From assembly GCA_013289685.1 (NCBI GenBank), contig JABCZL010000001.1, positions 499,838 through 563,837 on the forward strand: a stretch of DNA of 64,000 nucleotides. Reading direction: 5' to 3'. The notes below the pieces were generated by a model that did not search any database, was not told where the DNA came from, and was given only the letters and a program-made list of their open reading frames with translations. Position numbers and translations under genes: made by a program. The stretch comes from Acidobacteriota bacterium (GTDB lineage: Bacteria; Acidobacteriota; Terriglobia; Terriglobales; Acidobacteriaceae). Position 1 is the stretch's first letter. Each line of letters begins with the position of its first letter. Below, piece by piece: positions 58,258-64,000 of the stretch.

Positions 58258-59295
58258 ATGTGCAGCGTGAATTATAAGCCCGAGTACTCAATGAGGGAGG
58301 CGTTGCTTCCCATCTGGCAGCGTGTGCTGCAGCGGACCTCTATCCGCGCGACGGACAATTTTTTTGATCTTGGCGGCACCGCGTCGTCTGCTGCCACATT
58401 GTTTGAAGAGATCGCAAAAGCGTTCGGCCGCGATCTACCCCCGATGATGATCTGCGCCGCGCCGACGATCGAGACCCTGGCCGGGTTGCTGGAGGAGCCT
58501 GCGTCACCGCGGATTCCGCCGCTGCTGCTGCTCAAAGCTGGAGCCGATGATTCGCCCGTTTTCATCACGCATGGGCTGGGTGGTGATGTTCTCGGCCTTT
58601 CTGACCTCGTGGGAAAGATAGAATCGAATCATCCGATTTACGGGTTGCAGGCCCGGGGAATCGACGGGTTCGACGAACCGCTTCCATCGATCGAGGCGCG
58701 GGCGCAATTCCATCTTGATGCGATTCAGCAGTTGCAACCGCATGGCCCGTACTTCCTGATCGGCTATTCGCTGGGAGGCCTGGAGATGCTGGAGCTGGCC
58801 CACCGCCTTTCTGGCGACGGGGAAAAGATTGCGCTGCTGGCGTTGTTGGATACTTATCCCGACAAGACCCATCTGTCGATGGTGCAACGGACGCTCTTAT
58901 CTGTTCGCCAAATCAAACGCCGCGCCGAGAACGTGATCGGGTCGGCGTTGCGAAGAACAGGAACGGCGCGTTCGGGAAACGGCGACAGGCCTCAGCAAGA
59001 TCAGCAGAGCGCGTCGAGAGCGCAGGTGACGCAGCGAATGCGGGAGGCAGATTTTTCTGCCTCCAGAAGCTATCGTCCCCGGTTCTATAGCGGGAGGGTC
59101 AAGTTCGTGAGGGCGGAGATCAACAGCTACTTCCCGAAAAATCCGACCGCGGTGTGGGCGCACCTCATAAAGGACTTCGAGGTCGAGACCACACCAGGAA
59201 ATCACGTGGGCATGCTTACGACGCGCTGCACCGACTTGGGCTCGCTGCTGTGCAAATACCTGCGAGACGCAGTTGCAGACGGAAGTGGCGGATGA
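58258..59295 (+). CDS. Stand-alone carrier-like plus type I thioesterase protein, copy 2
   Basis: 345 residues, tandem paralogue of the preceding gene, 64 bp downstream. The carrier-like part again lacks the serine: LGGTASSA has Ala42 in its place. The thioesterase triad is complete: S171 (GYSLGG), D198 (LLDTYP) and H316 (PGNHVGM). The lid region between about 205 and 265 is longer and hydrophilic (GNGDRPQQDQQSASRAQ). Shared blocks with copy 1 include IWQRVLQRTSIR, IYGLQARGIDGFDEP and RSYRPRFYSGRVKFVRA, so a local duplication is evident. The start ATG 58258 is not supported by a clear ribosome-binding site. Confidence 0.8.
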   Translation: MCSVNYKPEYSMREALLPIWQRVLQRTSIRATDNFFDLGGTASSAATLFEEIAKAFGRDLPPMMICAAPTIETLAGLLEEPASPRIPPLLLLKAGADDSPVFITHGLGGDVLGLSDLVGKIESNHPIYGLQARGIDGFDEPLPSIEARAQFHLDAIQQLQPHGPYFLIGYSLGGLEMLELAHRLSGDGEKIALLALLDTYPDKTHLSMVQRTLLSVRQIKRRAENVIGSALRRTGTARSGNGDRPQQDQQSASRAQVTQRMREADFSASRSYRPRFYSGRVKFVRAEINSYFPKNPTAVWAHLIKDFEVETTPGNHVGMLTTRCTDLGSLLCKYLRDAVADGSGG

Positions 59296-59325
59296 TGGCT
59301 TCGGCCCCATCCCGCGCCCTCTGAA

Positions 59326-62300
59326 TCACGCTACGCTTCCCACCGGTTCAACGAGCGCGATCTCATCCTCGCTCTGGATCCGCACGTGGGTCTTCGCAAC
59401 CAGCATGTAAATCGATGGCACCACAAATAACGTGAACACCGTGCCGATAATCATGCCGCTCACCAGCATGATGCCGATACTGTTTCTCGCTCCCGCGCCG
59501 GGGCCGTTCGCAAGTACGAGAGGAAAATGCCCGAAGACGGTGGCGGCCGTGGTCATCAGGATCGGACGCAACCGCGTGCTGGCCGCTCCGGCAATCGCTT
59601 CGAGCTTGCTCAGGCCGGTTTCCTGCAAGTGGTTCGCGAATTCCACGATAAGGATTCCGTTTTTCGCGATGAGACCGACGAGAGTAATCAGTCCCACCTC
59701 ACTATAGATGTTCAGCGTCGTGAAACCGAGAAACGAGAACATCAGAGCGCCAGAGATGGCCAACGGGACAGAACCGGCCAGAACGATAAAAGGATCGCGG
59801 AAGCTCTCGAATTGCGCCGCGAGCACAAGATAAATCAGGATCGCCGAAAGCAAGAACGTTCCCAGAAATTTGCTGCCCTCCACCCGCAACTGTCGAGATT
59901 CACCCGCGTAGTCCACGGTGAATCCTTGAGGCAGCACCTGCTTGGCTTCGTTTTCAAGAAAGGTCAGAGCCTGATCGAGAGGCACGTTCGGCGGAATGAC
60001 CCCCTGAATGCGCACTGCATTCAGCTGTTGAAACTTGTTGAGCGATCGGGGCTCGGTTGTGGTGCGCAGAGTGGCAAAGGTCGAGAGCGGCACGAGCTTG
60101 TCGGAAGAACCTTTCACATAAATCTGGGACAACTGATCCGCAGTCAGGCGCTCGACGCGTTTGACCTGCGGAATTACTTTGTAGCTGCGTCCCTGGATAC
60201 TGAACCGATTGACATAGTTTCCGCCCAACATGGTGGAGAGGTCCTGACCAGCCTGGCTCAAGTCCACGCCCTGGGAACGCAGTTTGTCGCGATCAAAGAC
60301 TACTTCCGTCTGCGGCTGGTCGAACTTCACATCGGTATCGGCGAAAATGAACAGGCCGCTGGCCATTGCTTTCTGCACAATCTGTTCGGCGAGTGCGCTG
60401 ACCTGCTGCGGCTCGGCTGCGGATGCAATCACAAAATCAACCGGGAAGTTGCCTCCTCCGGGGAGAGGTGGCGGCGTCAGTGGAATGACCCGCACGCCGG
60501 AAATCTTCGACAACGGTCCGGTTGATTCGACCAGCAGTTCTTGCGTGGTCTTCTTGCGCTGGCTCCACGGTTTGGTGACCATGCCCCCGAAACCGCCGTT
60601 CGGATTGGTAATTTGAAAGATGCTCGCGCTCTCCGGGAATGAGTGGTAGACATCGTAGACTTGCTGCGTGAACAGATTGGTCTGGTCTAGCGTGGCGTTG
60701 GGGGCGGATTGAATCACGCCGAACACTACGCCTTGATCCTCGGCGGGCGCGAGTTCGCGCTGGGAAAACATGTAGAACGGAATCATCAGCACGGCCACGA
60801 TCGCCCACACCGTAAGTACGACTGGACGATACTTCAACGTTCCCGCCAGCAGCCGGCCGTAGAGATTGCGAACGTTCTCGAAGCGCCGGTTGACGATTCC
60901 GGCGAAGCCACGCTCGGTGTCGCCGGAACGCAGCAGCTTCGAACCCATCATCGGCGACAAAGTTAGAGCCACCACACCCGAGACGACAACTGCGCCGGCC
61001 AGGGTGAAGGCAAACTCGCGGAACAGCGCGCCCGTCAACCCTCCCTGGATTCCGATCGGCGCGTATACGGCGGCGAGCGTGATCGTCATGGCGATGATTG
61101 GTCCGACCAGTTCGCGGGCAGCGTCCTTCGCGGCTTGGAACGGTGACTTGCCCAGATGCAGGTGACGTTCGACGTTTTCCACCATGACGATGGCGTCGTC
61201 AACTACCAGGCCTACCGAGAGCACAATCGCCAGAAGCGTGAGCAGATTGATCGTGAAGCCTGCCAGGAGCATAAGGAACACGGCTCCGATCAGCGAGATC
61301 GGAATTGCGATCACGGGAATTAGCACGGAGCGGAACGATCCCAGGAACAGGAAGATCACGACCACCACGATCAGCAGCGTTTCCACGAGGGTGTGCAGCA
61401 CTTCATTGATCGCGTCCTGGATGTATGCTGTCGAGTCGTAAGGAACTCCCAGCTTCATGCCAGTAGGCAATTGCTGTTGAATCGCCGGCAACGCCGCGCG
61501 AACGTTGCGAATCACGTCCAGTGAATTCGCCGTGGGAAGAACCCAGATGCCCATGAAGGTGGCGGTTTCGCCGTTGAAGCGGACATCCTGGTCGTAGTTT
61601 TCGGCGCCCAGTTGCACGTCGGCAATCTCTCCGAGCCGTACCACAACGCCGTTCTGTTGCTTCACCACCATCTGGCGAAATTCATCGGATGTACGCAGAT
61701 CGGTGTTGGCCACCAAGTTCACCGAGACCATGGAACCCTTGGTGCTTCCAAGCGCCGAAAGGTAGTTGTTGCGTGAGAGCGCGTCGTGCACGTCGGAAGG
61801 AGACACACCGCGGGCGGCCATCTGCTCGGGCTTGAGCCAGATGCGCATTGCAAAGGTGCGATTTCCCAGGATGTCGGCGCGCTGCACGCCGCTGATCGCG
61901 CTGAGCTTGGGCTGCACTACACGGGTCAGGTAGTCGGTAATTTGGTTCTGATCGAGGTCGGCGGAAGAAAATCCAAGGTACACCGAGGCGAACTGGGTGT
62001 CGGCAGTTTGCAGATCGATCACCGGAACCTGTGCGTCCGGAGGGAGATCGTTGCGTACTTGCGCTACCTTCGCCTGAATCTGCGTGAGGGCTGCAGTGGT
62101 GTCATAGTTGATCTTCAGGTGCACCTGGATCGTGCTGAGCCCCTGCGCACTGGTCGACTCCATGTAGTCTATGCCGTCGGCGCTGGCAATGACGCGCTCG
62201 ATCGGCGTCGTGATGAAACCGCGAACCAGATCGGCGTTCGCGCCGACATATACCGTCGTGACCTGCACGACCGCGATGTCGCTGCGGGGATACTGCCGCA

Positions 62301-62400
62301 CACTCAACGAGCGAATAGCCTGCAGGCCGGCGATCAGGATAACCAGATTGACGACGATCGCCAGAACCGGACGTTTAACGAATAAATCCGTAAACTTCAT
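59326..62400 (-). CDS. RND efflux transporter, inner membrane permease (AcrB/MexB-like)
   Basis: 1024 residues, typical of hydrophobe/amphiphile efflux RND pumps. The twelve-helix, two-large-loop architecture is evident; the N-terminus is FVKRPVLAIVVNLVILIAGL and helix 4 carries the proton-relay aspartate pair in SVGLVVDDAIVMVENVERH. It exchanges protons for drugs or lipophilic compounds across the inner membrane and works with the adaptor encoded 41 bp upstream. No outer-membrane channel gene or TetR-type repressor lies in the window. Closest in appearance to MdtB/MexW-like members; the substrate is unknown. Confidence 0.93.
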   Translation of the reverse strand: MKFTDLFVKRPVLAIVVNLVILIAGLQAIRSLSVRQYPRSDIAVVQVTTVYVGANADLVRGFITTPIERVIASADGIDYMESTSAQGLSTIQVHLKINYDTTAALTQIQAKVAQVRNDLPPDAQVPVIDLQTADTQFASVYLGFSSADLDQNQITDYLTRVVQPKLSAISGVQRADILGNRTFAMRIWLKPEQMAARGVSPSDVHDALSRNNYLSALGSTKGSMVSVNLVANTDLRTSDEFRQMVVKQQNGVVVRLGEIADVQLGAENYDQDVRFNGETATFMGIWVLPTANSLDVIRNVRAALPAIQQQLPTGMKLGVPYDSTAYIQDAINEVLHTLVETLLIVVVVIFLFLGSFRSVLIPVIAIPISLIGAVFLMLLAGFTINLLTLLAIVLSVGLVVDDAIVMVENVERHLHLGKSPFQAAKDAARELVGPIIAMTITLAAVYAPIGIQGGLTGALFREFAFTLAGAVVVSGVVALTLSPMMGSKLLRSGDTERGFAGIVNRRFENVRNLYGRLLAGTLKYRPVVLTVWAIVAVLMIPFYMFSQRELAPAEDQGVVFGVIQSAPNATLDQTNLFTQQVYDVYHSFPESASIFQITNPNGGFGGMVTKPWSQRKKTTQELLVESTGPLSKISGVRVIPLTPPPLPGGGNFPVDFVIASAAEPQQVSALAEQIVQKAMASGLFIFADTDVKFDQPQTEVVFDRDKLRSQGVDLSQAGQDLSTMLGGNYVNRFSIQGRSYKVIPQVKRVERLTADQLSQIYVKGSSDKLVPLSTFATLRTTTEPRSLNKFQQLNAVRIQGVIPPNVPLDQALTFLENEAKQVLPQGFTVDYAGESRQLRVEGSKFLGTFLLSAILIYLVLAAQFESFRDPFIVLAGSVPLAISGALMFSFLGFTTLNIYSEVGLITLVGLIAKNGILIVEFANHLQETGLSKLEAIAGAASTRLRPILMTTAATVFGHFPLVLANGPGAGARNSIGIMLVSGMIIGTVFTLFVVPSIYMLVAKTHVRIQSEDEIALVEPVGSVA

Positions 62401-62441
62401 GCTCGCTCCTCCGAGGGCAAGACGGTGTCAGCCAATAGTGT

Positions 62442-63569
62442 CTAGCTATCTTCAGGCTTGGGACTGGCATTATTGTCGGGCTTCACCGAATTGTTCACTT
62501 GAACCGGGGCGCCGTTGCGCAGCCGGAATACTCCCGAGCTCACAACTTCGTCTCCTGGGTTGATGCCCGAAATAATCGCGACCTGATCGCCGCGCGAGCC
62601 TTCGACTTTGACCACCTGCTGGCGCACGCCGCGATAGGTATTTCCTTTCGGATCTTTCATTTCAACGACCACGAACACGGAGTCACCGTAGGGTGCATAG
62701 TTGATGGCCGACGCCGGCAACGGAACCACCTGGCGAGGCTGCCCAAGCGGAAGCTCGACTTGCACGAACATTCCGGGACGCAGTTTGTTCTCTTTATTCG
62801 TGACTGTGGCTTGCACCTGAATGTTACGGGTCTGCTCGCTGATGACCGAATCGAGCGCAGTAATTCGGCCGGTGAAAGCCATGCCCGGTAGGTCGCCGTT
62901 CGTGATGCGCAGGACGTGACCGGGTATCACCTTGGGCGTCTCTTGCTGGGGCACTCCAAAATTCACGTAGATGGGGCTCAGAGACTGCAGAGAAACTATA
63001 GCCTGGCCCGCCGCCAGATATTGCCCCAGGCTCACCTGACGAATTCCCAGTGATCCCGAAAACGGAGCGCGAATCGTTTTGCGTGCGATGGCCGCGCGAA
63101 TATCGCCGACCTGCGCTTCGGTTGCCTTCTGCTGGGCGGTGGCGTTGTCGTATTCCGAACGGGAGATGACGCCCGCCTTCACCAGTTCCTGCGCACGACC
63201 ATAGTTAATGCCGGCGAGATCGCGCTGAGCCTCAAGACTAGCGAGCTGCGCCCGTTCCTGGCGGGTATCGAGCTCGACCAGAATGTCTCCCTCGTGCACC
63301 CACTGGCCCGATTCAAAATGAATTTTGTCGATGGTTCCCGGCAAGTCGGCGCTCACGGTAACGCCCTCAATCGCGGCCGCCGTCCCGATCACTGACAGCG
63401 TCGAGGGCCAAGTTTCTTTCTTAGCGACGACCGTTGTGACCGCCGTCGGCGGAGGCTGGTAGCTTGCACCCTTGGCAATCGCAGTCTCAACCTGCCGGAA
63501 TTTTGCAAATCCGAGGCCGCCTAAAAGAGCGGCCAGAACGACTAACGTGAGAACCAACCTCTTCGCCAT
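62442..63569 (-). CDS. RND efflux periplasmic adaptor (HlyD/MFP family)
   Basis: 375 residues from ATG 63569, which has GGAGA 5 bp upstream; a longer frame adds nine residues without support. It has an N-terminal signal/anchor (MAKRLVLTLVVLAALLGGLGF), a barrel-sandwich hybrid (VSADLPGTIDKIHFESGQWVHEGDILVELD), an alpha-hairpin (AQLASLEAQRDLAGINYGRAQELVKAGVISRSEYDNA), the second lipoyl half (IRAPFSGSLGIRQVSLGQYL) and the beta-barrel domains. It links the RND pump to an outer-membrane channel that is not encoded here. It is the first gene of the efflux operon. Confidence 0.93.
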   Translation of the reverse strand: MAKRLVLTLVVLAALLGGLGFAKFRQVETAIAKGASYQPPPTAVTTVVAKKETWPSTLSVIGTAAAIEGVTVSADLPGTIDKIHFESGQWVHEGDILVELDTRQERAQLASLEAQRDLAGINYGRAQELVKAGVISRSEYDNATAQQKATEAQVGDIRAAIARKTIRAPFSGSLGIRQVSLGQYLAAGQAIVSLQSLSPIYVNFGVPQQETPKVIPGHVLRITNGDLPGMAFTGRITALDSVISEQTRNIQVQATVTNKENKLRPGMFVQVELPLGQPRQVVPLPASAINYAPYGDSVFVVVEMKDPKGNTYRGVRQQVVKVEGSRGDQVAIISGINPGDEVVSSGVFRLRNGAPVQVNNSVKPDNNASPKPEDS

Positions 63570-63774
63570 ATATTCTCCAAAATCAGAACAAAACAATTGG
63601 GCGTTGTTGTCTGGGTGCGGTCAGACGCAAACTAGTTGTTTTTGAATAGATTTCGATAAGCGGGAAAAAGATTCAGGAGTTCTGCTCGATTGGCTTCGCC
63701 TCGAATCAGTCAGTCGCCCGAACGCCGCTTCCAGCGGGGGATCCCACCTGTCCTCATTTGTCCGCAATTCGTTC

Positions 63775-64000
63775 TTAGCAGAATTCTGTAAGGGCTGGAC
63801 CCAGGAGCGCGGCGGAGTTTTTGTCGAGATAGATAGTGGCATTGGGGTGCTGGCGCAGAATGGACGCCGGCGCCAGGGGGCCGATCGGGCCCTCAAAGCA
63901 GGCCTTCACCGCTTGGGCCTTGCGCGGGCCGGGCACGACGGCCAAAATCTCCGTAGCTTTGAGAATCTGGCGAGCCGACATGGAGATGGCTTGCTTCGGG
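63775..64000 (-). CDS. nagB: Glucosamine-6-phosphate deaminase-like protein, C-terminal part (cut by window edge)
   Basis: The frame is open to base 64000 on the minus strand, and the 5' part lies beyond the window. The visible 74 residues, ending [19 protein letters not shown], match the C-terminus of NagB-type isomerase/deaminases ([39 protein letters not shown]), which convert glucosamine-6-phosphate to fructose-6-phosphate and ammonia. Whether it is a true NagB or a NagB-like sugar isomerase cannot be settled from this piece. A 205-bp spacer separates it from the efflux operon. Confidence 0.82.
   Translation of the reverse strand, partial: PKQAISMSARQILKATEILAVVPGPRKAQAVKACFEGPIGPLAPASILRQHPNATIYLDKNSAALLGPALTEFC

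Overview
The window is about 60% GC and reads as a chromosomal segment of an Acidobacteriota bacterium, most likely Terriglobia/Koribacter-like. This is inferred from gene content, not from a marker search. The evidence is a complex I cluster without nuoB/E/F/G/I directly upstream of an F0-only ATP synthase cluster, a PknB-type kinase fused to a TolB-like propeller, ASH-domain secreted proteins, an IorAB-type molybdenum hydroxylase, an orphan exosortase, and many palindromic repeats of the kind common in this phylum. No rRNA, tRNA, CRISPR array, transposase or prophage was recognised.

Layout. 1-6.4 kb: secreted and envelope functions (HAF-repeat protein cut by the left edge, S53 peptidase, Rrf2 regulator, OprP-type porin, Tat-exported sulfite-oxidase-like enzyme with a small c-type cytochrome). 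6.6-8.2 kb: lysS. 8.9-13 kb: poorly known accessory genes (HExxH protein, a 398-residue protein with a peptidoglycan-binding-like N-terminus, a winged-helix-like protein, a two-lobed aspartic protease). 13-16 kb: a divergent LytS/LytTR two-component pair whose kinase carries an N-terminal DUF1272 zinc ribbon. 16-18 kb: small genes, including a ribbon-helix-helix protein preceded by three 8-bp tandem boxes. 18.3-21 kb: IorA/IorB.

21.2-34.1 kb is the bioenergetic core: nuoA, a PH-like gene, nuoC-D-H-J-K-L-M-N, then atpZ-atpI-atpB-atpE, closed by a strong terminator. It encodes the membrane arm and the quinone-site connection of complex I plus the rotor and stator channel of F0. The NADH-oxidising and several Fe-S subunits and all F1 subunits must lie elsewhere. 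The c subunit has a signal-peptide-like leader and a largely Na+-type ion site.

34-43 kb: a HEAT/PilZ protein, a CHAD-HD protein, a PD-(D/E)XK-like protein and a Ser/Thr kinase. 43-50 kb: recR, a DUF3224 gene, ybaB and dnaX (the dnaX-ybaB-recR group, interrupted), a STAS protein, an alkyltransferase-like protein, an AhpD-like protein and a coproheme decarboxylase. 49.6-55.4 kb: two divergent ASH-domain exported proteins, a small exported protein and an exosortase. 55.5-59.3 kb: an aldehyde dehydrogenase and two tandem carrier-thioesterase paralogues lacking the usual carrier serine. 59.3-63.6 kb: an RND efflux pump and its adaptor without an outer-membrane partner. The right edge cuts a nagB-type gene.

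A recurring theme is short palindromic repeats. At least eight families fill the intergenic gaps, including gaps inside the nuo operon. One is embedded in the dnaX reading frame and one apparently in iorB. A 138-bp MITE-like element lies at 47.9 kb.
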